DNA from: Sphingomonas metalli
Lineage (GTDB): Bacteria; Pseudomonadota; Alphaproteobacteria; Sphingomonadales; Sphingomonadaceae
Reading direction: 5' to 3'
Assembly (NCBI RefSeq): GCF_014641735.1
Contig: NZ_BMIH01000002.1
Location: 744,001-808,000, forward strand
DNA: 64,000 bases
The notes beneath the pieces are model-generated. The model was not told the origin of the DNA and did no database searches. It saw only the letters and a list, made by a program, of their open reading frames with translations. Position numbers and translations under genes: made by a program. This document shows, piece by piece, positions 53,226-61,590 of this stretch; within the stretch, counting starts at the first letter, position 1, and every line of letters begins with the position of its first letter.

Positions 53226-55054
53226 TTCGCCGCTTCCTTCCCCTGTTCGCGCTGATCGGCGCCGCGCCGGCGCCCGACGCGCCGGCACCGGCGGTCCACG
53301 CCAACCAGATCGGCTTCCTGCCCGATGCGGCGAAGCGGATCGTCGTCACCGATCCCGCCACGCGCCCGCTCGACTGGCGGCTGCTCGACGAGTCGGGCAC
53401 GCCGGTCGCGACGGGGAAGAGCCGCGTATTCGGCGACGATCCCGTGTCGGGCGATCACGTCCACTGGATCGACGTCTCGGGCGTCACCCGGCCGGGCCGC
53501 TACCGGCTGGAGGTCGGCGGCCGCGCGGCCGCGCATCCGCTGGTCATCGCGGCCGACACCTATCGCCCGCTCGCCAAAGCCGCGCTGAACTATTTCTACC
53601 AGAACCGCGCCGGCACGCCGATCGAGGCGCGCTTCGCCGGCGGGGCGGCCTGGGCGCGGGCCGCCGGCCACCCGCACGAGGTCGCCGGCTGCTTCAAGGG
53701 ACCGGACGAGACCGGCACGACCTGGCCGGGCTGCGGCTACACGCTCGACGTGACCGGCGGCTGGTACGATGCGGGCGACCATGGCAAATATGTCGTCAAC
53801 GGCGGCATCGCGCTGTGGACGCTCCAAAATCTCTACGAGACCCATCAGGCAGCCTCGCCCTTTCCCGACGGCAGCACCGCCCTGCCCGAAGCCGGCAACC
53901 GGATCGACGACCTGCTCGACGAGGCGCGCTGGGAGATGCGCTTCCTGATGGCGATGCAGGTGCCCGACGGACAACGGCTCGCGCTGCCGGTCGGACGACA
54001 GGGCCGCGGCGCGCTGGCGCTGACCCCCGTCGATGCCGGCGGCATGGCCCACCACAAGGTCGCCGACCGCAACTGGACTCCGCTGCCGACCGTCCCGGCC
54101 GAGGATCGCGAGGAGCGGCTGCTCTATCCGCCCAGCACCGCCGCGACGCTCAACCTCGCCGCGGTCGCGGCGCAGTGCGCCCGGATCTGGCGCGCGATCG
54201 ATCCGGACTTCGCCGGCCGGTGCCTCGTCGCGGCGCACCGCGCCTATCGGGCCGCGCTGCGCAATCCTGAGATCTATGCCGCGCAGGGCTTTACCGGCAG
54301 CGGCGGCTATGGCGACGGCGACCTGTCCGACGAATTCTACTGGGCGACGGCGGAGATGTATGCCGTCGCGCCCAGCCCGGCGCTCGCCGCGACGCTGCAC
54401 CGCATGGCCGGCGGCACGGGGCCGCTGGCGGGCGAACCGAGCTGGGGCAGCGTCGCCGCGCTCGGCACGATGACGCTGGCGACGGCGGCGGGCGTCCCCG
54501 CCGCCGAACGCGATGCCGCGCGGCAGCGGCTGGTCGCGCTCGCCGACCGCTTCCTCGCCGAGGGCGAACGCTCGGGCTATCACCTGCCCTATGGCAGCGA
54601 CCGCTATGCCTGGGGATCGAACGGCAGCGTGCTCAATCGCGGCGTCATCCTGGCGATGGCGGCGCGCTTCACCGGCGCGCGCCGCTATCGCGACGGGGCG
54701 GTCGATGCGATCGACTATGTCCTCGGCCGCAACCCGCTCGACCAGAGCTATGTCTCGGGCTTCGGCTGGCAGCCGCTGCGCCACCCGCACCACCGCTTCT
54801 GGGCGAGCCAGTTCGACCCGCGCCTGCCTGGCCCGCCGCCGGGCGCGGTCAGCGGCGGCGCGAACAACACCGCCTTCGCCGACCCCGTCTCCGCCACGCT
54901 GAAGGGCCGCTGCGCGCCCCAGCGCTGCTGGATCGACGATGCCCGCGCCTATGCCGACAACGAGGTCGCGATCAACTGGAACGCGCCTTTGGTCTGGCTC
55001 GCCGCCGATCTGGCGATGCCGGCGACGCAACCGACACCACCGAGCAAGGGATGA
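53222..55054 (+). CDS. Glycoside hydrolase family 9 (endoglucanase-type)
   Basis: 610 residues from GTG 53222 (GTGA overlap). Short signal peptide (VIRRFLPLFALIGAAPAPDA), Ig-like CelD_N domain (about 25-110; HANQIGFLPDAAKRIVV), then a canonical GH9 catalytic domain: DVTGGWYDAGDHGKYVVNGG near 178 (catalytic base and nucleophile-water aspartates), SGFGWQPLRHPHHRFWAS (substrate His/Arg) and the general acid in YADNEVAINWNAPLVWLAA near 580. It should hydrolyse beta-1,4-glucan or a related glucan in the periplasm. It shares a transcript with three halogenases and a GH1 enzyme. Confidence 0.94.
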   Translation: MIRRFLPLFALIGAAPAPDAPAPAVHANQIGFLPDAAKRIVVTDPATRPLDWRLLDESGTPVATGKSRVFGDDPVSGDHVHWIDVSGVTRPGRYRLEVGGRAAAHPLVIAADTYRPLAKAALNYFYQNRAGTPIEARFAGGAAWARAAGHPHEVAGCFKGPDETGTTWPGCGYTLDVTGGWYDAGDHGKYVVNGGIALWTLQNLYETHQAASPFPDGSTALPEAGNRIDDLLDEARWEMRFLMAMQVPDGQRLALPVGRQGRGALALTPVDAGGMAHHKVADRNWTPLPTVPAEDREERLLYPPSTAATLNLAAVAAQCARIWRAIDPDFAGRCLVAAHRAYRAALRNPEIYAAQGFTGSGGYGDGDLSDEFYWATAEMYAVAPSPALAATLHRMAGGTGPLAGEPSWGSVAALGTMTLATAAGVPAAERDAARQRLVALADRFLAEGERSGYHLPYGSDRYAWGSNGSVLNRGVILAMAARFTGARRYRDGAVDAIDYVLGRNPLDQSYVSGFGWQPLRHPHHRFWASQFDPRLPGPPPGAVSGGANNTAFADPVSATLKGRCAPQRCWIDDARAYADNEVAINWNAPLVWLAADLAMPATQPTPPSKG

Positions 55055-56505
55055 CGAACATGGACCGGCGCGATTTCCTGAAGACCGGCATGGCCGCGGG
55101 CGGTGCCCTGGCGGCCGGCGGCACCGGCATGGTGGCGGGCGTGGCGCAGGCGGCCGGCGTGCCGCAGGACCAGCGCTTCCCGAACGGCTTCGTCTGGGGC
55201 TGCGCCACTGCCAGCTACCAGATCGAGGGCGCGGTGCGCGAGGACGGGCGCGGACCGTCGATCTGGGACACCTTCTCGCACACGCCCGGCCGGGTCGCGA
55301 ACGGCGACACCGGCGACGTCGCCTGCGACAGCTACCACCGCTATGCCGAGGATGTCGCGCTGCTCAAGGGGCTGGGGGTCGGCGCCTATCGCATGTCGAT
55401 CGCCTGGTCGCGCATCTTTCCCGAGGGGCGGGGCAAGCCCAATCCGAAAGGCGTCGCCTATTACGACCGCGTGGTCGACGCGCTGCTGGCGGCGGGGATC
55501 ACGCCCTATGTCACCCTGTTCCACTGGGACCTGCCCCAGGCGCTGCCCGGCGGCTGGCAGAATCGCGACACCGCCAAGGCCTTTGCCGATTATGCCGGCT
55601 TTATGGCGGGCAAGCTGTCCGATCGCGTCCATCAGTTCATGACCGTCAACGAGCTGCGCTGCTTCACCGATCTGGGGCATGTGCAGGGCATCCATGCGCC
55701 CGGCCTGAAGCTCGATCCCGCTGCCGCCAACCAGGTGCGCCACCATGGCGTGCTGGCGCACGGGCTCGGCGTCCAGGCGATCCGCGCGCATGCGAGGGGC
55801 GGTGCCAGGGTCGGGATCGCCGACAATGCCAACATCTACGTTCCCGCGATCGAGACGCCCGAACATATCGCCGCGGCCAAGGCGGCGATGCGCAACGAGA
55901 ATGCGATGTTCCTGACCGCGGTGATGGAGGGGCGCTATATCGACAGCTACCTCGAAGCGGCCGGCGCCGCGGCGCCCAAGGTGCAGGCGGGCGACATGGC
56001 GGCGATCGGCAGCCCGCTCGATTTCGTGGCGCTCAACATCTACACGCCGACCTTCGTCAAGGCGGATGCGTCCGCGCCCGGCGGCTATGCGCAGCTGCCG
56101 CACCTCGCCTCGTCGCCGCGCATGGCCTCGCCCTGGCTCTATGTCGGTCCGGAAGCGGGCTATTGGGGCGTGCGCACGGTCAGCGAGCTGTGGAACCCCA
56201 AGGCGATCTATATCTCGGAAAATGGCTGCTCCGCCGACGACGTGCTCAACGCGGCCGGCCGCGTCGATGACTCCGATCGCATCATGTACCTGCGCAACTA
56301 TCTGGGCCAGTTCCGCCGCGCCGCCAGCGAGGGCTATCCGCTGAACGGCTATTTCCTGTGGAGCCTGATGGACAATTTCGAATGGGCCGACGGCTATGGC
56401 AAGCGGTTCGGCATCCACCATGTCGACTTCGCCACCCAGAAGCGCACGCCCAAGCTCAGCGCGCTCTGGTACAGGGAGCTGATCCGCCGCAACGCGCTGG
56501 TCTGA
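55051..56505 (+). CDS. GH1 beta-glucosidase, Tat-exported
   Basis: 484 residues; ATG 55051 overlaps the GH9 stop (ATGA), with MDRRDFLK nine bases later as an alternative. The N-terminus MDRRDFLKTGMAAGGALAAGG is a clear Tat signal, so the enzyme folds with a cofactor-free but export-ready state and acts in the periplasm. GH1 marks: FVWGCATASYQIEGAV, SYHRYAEDVALLKGLGV, HWDLPQAL, acid/base in TVNELRCF (about 200; most members read NEP), nucleophile in YISENGCSADD (about 390) and WSLMDNFEWADGYGKRFG. It would release glucose from cello-oligosaccharides or aryl-glucosides. Last gene of the operon. Confidence 0.94.
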   Translation: MTNMDRRDFLKTGMAAGGALAAGGTGMVAGVAQAAGVPQDQRFPNGFVWGCATASYQIEGAVREDGRGPSIWDTFSHTPGRVANGDTGDVACDSYHRYAEDVALLKGLGVGAYRMSIAWSRIFPEGRGKPNPKGVAYYDRVVDALLAAGITPYVTLFHWDLPQALPGGWQNRDTAKAFADYAGFMAGKLSDRVHQFMTVNELRCFTDLGHVQGIHAPGLKLDPAAANQVRHHGVLAHGLGVQAIRAHARGGARVGIADNANIYVPAIETPEHIAAAKAAMRNENAMFLTAVMEGRYIDSYLEAAGAAAPKVQAGDMAAIGSPLDFVALNIYTPTFVKADASAPGGYAQLPHLASSPRMASPWLYVGPEAGYWGVRTVSELWNPKAIYISENGCSADDVLNAAGRVDDSDRIMYLRNYLGQFRRAASEGYPLNGYFLWSLMDNFEWADGYGKRFGIHHVDFATQKRTPKLSALWYRELIRRNALV

Positions 56506-56515
56506 CCGACCCGGA

Positions 56516-56902
56516 TCAGAGGAAGAAGCTGGCGACCTCCGGGTCGGCATTGCGCAGCAGCCAGCGCAGCCGGGCGGCCGCGTCTTCGGGATGATCCCCC
56601 GGCAGGCTCGCCATCGACCAGTCGCCGAACTGCCGCTCCTCGACCATCCGGTCGTCGAGCAGGCGGATGTCGGTATGGCGGGGATCGCGCGCGATCCGCT
56701 CGAACGCCATGCCGACGCTGTCCGCCGGCCCCTCGATCAGCTGGAGATACTGGTCGTCGCGGATCGACAGGATGCCGCTGATCCCGTCCAGGCCGTTGTT
56801 GCGGCGCGACTGGGCAAGGATCAGTTCGTGATCGTGCACCGCATTCGCCCCGACGGCGCGGCTGGCATAGATCAGCCGCCGCACATCGCTCGATTCCATC
56901 AT
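56516..56902 (-). CDS. BLUF-domain blue-light sensor
   Basis: 128 residues, a single BLUF domain. FAD-binding blue-light photoreceptor with the key Tyr12 (RRLIYASRA), Asn36 (RRNNGLDGISGIL), Gln54 (DQYLQLIEG) and a Trp in QFGDWSMASL. The flavin hydrogen-bond switch (Tyr-Gln) is intact. No output domain is fused, so it signals by protein-protein contact. It converges on the GH1 gene (10 bases between stops) and faces the LOV gene across a 235-base gap. Confidence 0.93.
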   Translation of the reverse strand: MMESSDVRRLIYASRAVGANAVHDHELILAQSRRNNGLDGISGILSIRDDQYLQLIEGPADSVGMAFERIARDPRHTDIRLLDDRMVEERQFGDWSMASLPGDHPEDAAARLRWLLRNADPEVASFFL

Positions 56903-56965
56903 GGATCAGGATTTAGGGAGCTGATCGAGCTCCGAAAAGGCCGCTACCGCACCGATCGGCACCGG

Positions 56966-57012
56966 CTTTGTCCGGCAGCGGAACAGATTCCCCGGATCCG
57001 CTGCCGACAAAG
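56966..57012. promoter_or_regulatory. Long inverted repeat between BLUF and LOV genes
   Basis: CTTTGTCCGGCAGCGGA (56966-56982) pairs with TCCGCTGCCGACAAAG (56997-57012) apart from one bulged base, around a 14-base loop. It lies in the divergent gap between the two photoreceptor genes. No T-run follows on either strand, so an operator or leader structure is likelier than a terminator. Confidence 0.5.
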
Positions 57013-57137
57013 CGGATGTGGCGCTGGCGGCGATAGCCTAGAAGATTGATCCAGAGGTACTCTATGCCCGGTTGGTCCGGTCGGGCACCTTGTCGCCGTT
57101 CACCTATGTGCCTAATCCCCGTCGCCCTGGAGAATCG

Positions 57138-57704
57138 ATGACCCTGGTACCGGAGCTATCGTCGCAACTGAGCGAATATCTGACGCAGTCGCGGGTAGCG
57201 CTGGCGATCGCGTCCGCCGAGGACGACAATCCGCTGCTCATGGTCAACGGGGCGTTCACCGCCCTGACCGGCTATACGGCCGAGGACGTGGTCGGGCAGA
57301 ATTGCCGGATGCTCCAGCGCGACGCGCCCAATGTCGAGCCCCGCGCCCGCATCCACGAATTCCTGTCGCGCGATCGCCAGCCCAATGTGCGCACGCCGAT
57401 CATCAACTTCCGCAAGAATGGCGAGCCATTCGTCAACCTCCTCTACATGTCGCGACTGCGCACGCTCGACGGCGAGGCGCGCTACATCTTCGCCTCGCAG
57501 TTCGACGTCAGCCGCTCGCAGCCCGAACTGCTCGCCGACTATGACGCGGCGCTGCGCCGCACGCTGGGCAACCTGACGCCGGTCGCGGGCGAGGCGGGGA
57601 TCGTCGTCGAGGGGACGCTGCTGACCATCGCCAACACCGCCGCCACCATCGCCCAGGCGAAGATGATGCTGGCCGATCTGGACGGACCGGTCGCCCATGC
57701 ATGA
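57138..57704 (+). CDS. Short LOV-domain photoreceptor
   Basis: 188 residues from ATG 57138 (CTGGAGA upstream; an in-frame start at 57072 is possible but weak). The LOV core spans about 15-125, with the flavin-adduct Cys56 in VGQNCRMLQRD, then FRKNGEPFVNLLYMSRL and YIFASQFDVSR. The C-terminal tail (YDAALRRTLGNLTPVAGEAG...) is an alpha-helical extension without a known effector. Blue light forms a Cys-FMN adduct and changes this tail. Its end overlaps the kinase gene by 8 bp, so the LOV protein is a likely input for the kinase. Confidence 0.92.
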   Translation: MTLVPELSSQLSEYLTQSRVALAIASAEDDNPLLMVNGAFTALTGYTAEDVVGQNCRMLQRDAPNVEPRARIHEFLSRDRQPNVRTPIINFRKNGEPFVNLLYMSRLRTLDGEARYIFASQFDVSRSQPELLADYDAALRRTLGNLTPVAGEAGIVVEGTLLTIANTAATIAQAKMMLADLDGPVAHA

Positions 57705-60700
57705 CCGCGTCGGGGCCGCCGCCCCGTCCCCGTCGCCTCAGGCCGCCGTGACGACGCCGATCGTCGGCATCGGTGCGTCGGCGGGGGGGCTGGAGGCCCT
57801 GCGCGAGATGCTGGCCCCGGCGCGGGTGCCGACCGGCCTCGCCTTCGTCGTCGTCCAGCATCTCGATCCCAATCACGAGAGCATGCTGGCCCAGCTGCTC
57901 GACCGCAACACCACGCTCGAGGTGCTGCAATGCGCGGGCGGCGAGCGGATCGAGGCGGACACCGTCTACATCATCCCGCCCGGCCGCGGCCTCGCCATCC
58001 GCGAGGGCGTGCTGGAGCTCACCGACTTCCAGCAGCCACGCGGGCTGCGCCGGCCGATCGACGATTTCTTCCTGTCGCTCGCCGGCGACCAGCAGTCCAA
58101 TGCCGCCTGCGTCATCCTGTCGGGCACCGGCGCCGACGGCACGACCGGGCTGCGCGCGATCAAGGAGAATGGCGGCGTCTGCGTCGTCCAGCAGCCCGAA
58201 AGCGCGCGCTATGACGGGATGCCGCTCTCCGCGGTCGGCACCGGGCTGATCGACTTCATCAAGCCCGCCGGCGAGATCCTCGACTGCCTCCGCGCCTTCT
58301 TCCAGCGGCGCGCCCAGGACGGCGGCGAGGCGGAGGCGGACGTCGTCGCCGACCATGTCGACGATCTGTGCCGGGTGCTGCGCACCGCGATCGGCCACGA
58401 CTTTTCGGGCTACAAGCGCTCGACGCTGGTGCGCCGGGTCGAACGGCGGATGCACGTGCTCGGCATCGAGACCGGCCGCGCCTATCTCGCCCGCATCCGC
58501 AGCGACGGCGACGAATGCGAGGCGCTGTTCCGCGACCTCCTCATCAACGTCACCCGCTTCTTCCGCGACAGCGACGCCTTCGAGACGTTGCGCACCCGCG
58601 TGATCGAGCCGTTGCTGCGCGACCGGACGCCGGACGAGGATCTTCGGATCTGGATCCCGGGCTGTTCGAGCGGCGAGGAGGCCTATTCGATCGCGATGCT
58701 CTTCGCGGAGGCGGCGCGGACCAGCGGCCAGCCGGTCGCCGTCCAGATCTTCGCGACCGATATCGACGAGCAGATGCTCCAGATCGCGCGCGAGGGCGTC
58801 TATCCGGCCGCCGCGCTCGCCGACCTGCCGGCGGCGATGCGCGAACGCTATACGGTGCCGCATGCCGAGCGGTTCACGATCGCCGGCCCGATCCGCGACC
58901 TGATCCGCTTCTCCAACCACAGCCTGGTCAAGGATCCGCCCTTCTCGCGGATCGATCTGGTGTCGTGCCGCAACCTGCTGATCTATTTCGACGACCGGCT
59001 CCAGCAATCGGTGCTGCCGCTGCTCCATTATGCGCTGAAGCCGGGCGGCTATCTGTTCCTCGGCCCGTCGGAGAGCGTCGGCCGCTTCGAGCATCTTTTC
59101 CTGCCGATCGACCAGCACGCCCGCCTGTTCGAGCGCGCGCCGGGCGCGCCCAACTATCCGATCGACCTGCCCGGCAGCACCCGCCAGCGCCTGCCCCGGC
59201 GCGAGCGCGACGGACGCGGCGACGGCCCATCGCTCCAGAGCGAGGGGCTGGCGATCCGGCGGATGGTGGAGCGCTATGCGCCGCCCAGCCTGATCGTCGA
59301 TCAGGACGGCGGCATCATCTCCGCCTATGGCAAGCTGAGCCGCTATTTCGAGTTTCCCGTCACCCGGACCGGCGGCAGCAGCGCGGTGAACCTCGCCCGG
59401 CCGGGGCTGCGCAACATCATCGGCCCGCTGCTGCGCCAGACGCGCGACGAGCGCCGTCGCGTCATCGCCCGCGATGTCGAGGTGGAGACCGATTACGGCA
59501 CCCAGCCGATCGAGGTGATCTGCGATCCGCTGGGCGACGGCACGCTGCTGTTCGTCTTCCGCGACATCGGGCCGTTCAGCCCCGCCGACGAGGGCGAGCT
59601 GCGCGATCTCGAATCGGGCGGCGATCATCTGGAGGCGCTGGAGGACGAGTTGCGCCTCACCCGCCACCGCCTGCGCTCGGCGATCGAGGAACTGGAGACC
59701 GCGAACGAGGAGCTGAAGAGCTCCAACGAAGAAATGATGTCGATGAACGAGGAGCTCCAGTCGACCAACGAGGAGCTGTCCACGGTCAACGACGAGCTGA
59801 AGAGCAAGGTCGACCAGCTGACGGTCGCCAATTCCGACCTGCGCAACTTCTACGAATCGACCGATCTGGCGGTGGTGGTGCTCGACGCCGAATTGCGGGT
59901 GCGCAGCTATACCGACGCCGCGACCGCGATCTTCCCGCTCAAGCCCGCCGATCGCGGCCGGCCGCTGACCGACGTCGCCAGCCGGCTGCGCGATTCCGAG
60001 CATATGGAAGATGCCCGTGCGGTCGCGGCCGGCGGTCCCGGAACGCAGCGCCGCGTGACGACGCAGGACGGCGCGCACGTCTATTCGCTGCGCGTCCTCC
60101 CCTATCGGACCCAGACCGGCAAGGTCGACGGCGCGACCCTGGTGCTGACCGAGATCACCGAGGCGCTGGCGCTCGAACGCCAGCTCGCCTCCGAACGCGA
60201 GCGGCTCGACCTCGCGATCAAGGCGGCGGGGATCGGCGTGTGGGAATATTGCCCGCACAGCGGCGAGACGATGCTCGACGGCACCGGCCGCGACCTGTTC
60301 GACGTCGAGGCGGCCGCCGCGGCGCGGATCGATCCGCTGATGGACCGGATCGTCGCCGAGGACCGATCCACGGTGGAGGAGGCGCTGCGCCGCGCGATCG
60401 AGGGCGACGGCGATTACGAGGCGACCTTCCGCGTCCGCCTCGATCAGGGCGGCACCCGCTGGGTGAAGGGCTTCGGCCGGGTCGTCGCCGGCAGCGTGCC
60501 GCCGCGCCTCGTCGGCGTGTCGATCGACGTCACGCCCGAATATGCGCTGGCCGAAACGCGCGACCTGATGCTGCGCGAGATGAACCACAGGGTGAAGAAC
60601 CTCTTCGCGGTGATCTCCGGCATCATCACCATCGCCGCGCGCAGCCACACCGACGTGCGCCGCTTCGCCGACGACGTGCGCAACCGCATCGCCGCGCTCG

Positions 60701-61146
60701 GCCGGGCGCATTCGCTGGCCTCGCCCGCCGGCCAGCCCCAGGCGATCGGGCTGGCCGAGATCGTCGAGGCGACGATCGACCCCTATCGCGACCATGCACG
60801 GATCCAGATCGCGGGTCCGAATGTTGCACTGGATCGCAGCTGCCTGTCTCCCCTCGCCCTGATGCTGCACGAATGGGCCACCAACTCGGTGAAATACGGG
60901 GCGCTGGGCAGCGAGGGGGCCTGCAAGCTGTCGGTCAGCTGGCACGTCACCGATCAGGGGCTGGAGATCGCGTGGGATGAGGAACGGACGGCGGTGAGCG
61001 CGGAGCCTTCCGCCAAACAGGGGTTCGGGTCCGTCCTCGTCGATACCAGCGTCCGCCAGATGCGGGGCAGCGTGTCGCGCCAGGTCGACGACCGGCTGTT
61101 CCGCCTCGCGGTCACGCTGCCGCGGAGCGTGCTCGCCGATGGCTGA
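57697..61146 (+). CDS. Composite CheB-CheR-PAS-HWE histidine kinase
   Basis: 1149 residues. Order: CheB methylesterase (about 18-205; GIGASAGGLEALRE with active Ser, QHLDPNHES, LSGTGADGTTGL), CheR methyltransferase (about 215-470; RFFRDSDAF, PGCSSGEEAYSIAMLF, FATDIDEQML, SCRNLLIYFD), a coiled-coil S-helix of NEEL repeats (about 660-710), PAS (about 720-830), PAS (about 850-950) and an HWE kinase: phospho-His in REMNHRVKNLFAVIS near 964, HEWATNSVKYGALG and W-x-E as IAWDEER. Such proteins act outside classical chemotaxis. It overlaps the LOV gene and the receiver gene by 8 bp at each end. Confidence 0.94.
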   Translation: MHDRVGAAAPSPSPQAAVTTPIVGIGASAGGLEALREMLAPARVPTGLAFVVVQHLDPNHESMLAQLLDRNTTLEVLQCAGGERIEADTVYIIPPGRGLAIREGVLELTDFQQPRGLRRPIDDFFLSLAGDQQSNAACVILSGTGADGTTGLRAIKENGGVCVVQQPESARYDGMPLSAVGTGLIDFIKPAGEILDCLRAFFQRRAQDGGEAEADVVADHVDDLCRVLRTAIGHDFSGYKRSTLVRRVERRMHVLGIETGRAYLARIRSDGDECEALFRDLLINVTRFFRDSDAFETLRTRVIEPLLRDRTPDEDLRIWIPGCSSGEEAYSIAMLFAEAARTSGQPVAVQIFATDIDEQMLQIAREGVYPAAALADLPAAMRERYTVPHAERFTIAGPIRDLIRFSNHSLVKDPPFSRIDLVSCRNLLIYFDDRLQQSVLPLLHYALKPGGYLFLGPSESVGRFEHLFLPIDQHARLFERAPGAPNYPIDLPGSTRQRLPRRERDGRGDGPSLQSEGLAIRRMVERYAPPSLIVDQDGGIISAYGKLSRYFEFPVTRTGGSSAVNLARPGLRNIIGPLLRQTRDERRRVIARDVEVETDYGTQPIEVICDPLGDGTLLFVFRDIGPFSPADEGELRDLESGGDHLEALEDELRLTRHRLRSAIEELETANEELKSSNEEMMSMNEELQSTNEELSTVNDELKSKVDQLTVANSDLRNFYESTDLAVVVLDAELRVRSYTDAATAIFPLKPADRGRPLTDVASRLRDSEHMEDARAVAAGGPGTQRRVTTQDGAHVYSLRVLPYRTQTGKVDGATLVLTEITEALALERQLASERERLDLAIKAAGIGVWEYCPHSGETMLDGTGRDLFDVEAAAAARIDPLMDRIVAEDRSTVEEALRRAIEGDGDYEATFRVRLDQGGTRWVKGFGRVVAGSVPPRLVGVSIDVTPEYALAETRDLMLREMNHRVKNLFAVISGIITIAARSHTDVRRFADDVRNRIAALGRAHSLASPAGQPQAIGLAEIVEATIDPYRDHARIQIAGPNVALDRSCLSPLALMLHEWATNSVKYGALGSEGACKLSVSWHVTDQGLEIAWDEERTAVSAEPSAKQGFGSVLVDTSVRQMRGSVSRQVDDRLFRLAVTLPRSVLADG

Positions 61147-61519
61147 GACGGTGCTGCTGGTCGAGGACGAGCTCTTCATCGCATTGGACCTCCAGGCTAC
61201 GATCGAGGAGGCGGGCTATTGCGTCGAGGGGCCGTGCATGACCCTCGAAGAGGCGCAGGATGCGATCGACCGGCATGGCGCCCGCGGGCTGGTCGCGGCC
61301 CTGCTCGACGTGCGGCTCGCGGACGGCACGGTCTTCCCGGCGGCGGACCGGCTCTATGCGCATGGCGTGCCGCTGATCTTCCACTCCGGCCATGCCGACG
61401 AGATGGAGTTGCGCAACCGCTATCCGCAGGCGAAGATCTGCCCCAAGCCCAGCGCACCGGCTGTCCTCTCCGCCGCGATCCGGCGCTGCGCCGGCGGGAG
61501 TGCCGCGCGAGGGGTGTGA
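61139..61519 (+). CDS. Single-domain response regulator
   Basis: 126 residues, one receiver domain: acidic pair VEDELF (Glu9/Asp10), phospho-acceptor Asp57 in ALLDVRLADG, Ser in IFHSGHADE and Lys in ICPKPSAP. The FATGUY-like motif of alphaproteobacterial general-stress regulators is not present in full (PKPSAP). Overlap of 8 bp with the HWE kinase makes it the likely cognate phosphate acceptor. With no output domain it must act by binding another protein or relaying phosphate. Confidence 0.92.
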   Translation: MAETVLLVEDELFIALDLQATIEEAGYCVEGPCMTLEEAQDAIDRHGARGLVAALLDVRLADGTVFPAADRLYAHGVPLIFHSGHADEMELRNRYPQAKICPKPSAPAVLSAAIRRCAGGSAARGV

Positions 61520-61533
61520 GCGCTGTTGGAGAA

Positions 61534-61549
61534 TGTTCCACGTGGAACA
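61534..61549. promoter_or_regulatory. parS centromere site (ParB-binding)
   Basis: TGTTCCACGTGGAACA, a perfect 16-bp palindrome matching the known bacterial parS consensus (TGTTNCACGTGNAACA); it extends to a 20-bp perfect dyad AATGTTCCACGTGGAACATT (61532-61551). A half-site (TGGAACATT) follows at 61554. It lies in an intergenic gap. ParB loads here as a CTP clamp to segregate the origin region. parS sites cluster near oriC, so this part of the chromosome is probably origin-proximal; parA/parB are not in the window. Confidence 0.9.
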
Positions 61550-61590
61550 TTCCTGGAACATTGCTTCAGTCCTTCGCGGTGCTGCACTCG

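Noticed and set aside
56966..57012. GGAAC box as a general-stress (EcfG-type) promoter
   Set aside because: No GTT-type -10 at 16-17 bases spacing.
57508..61179. 1223-codon open frame opposite the CheB-CheR-HWE kinase
   Set aside because: Same shadow effect; the plus strand has clear catalytic motifs throughout.
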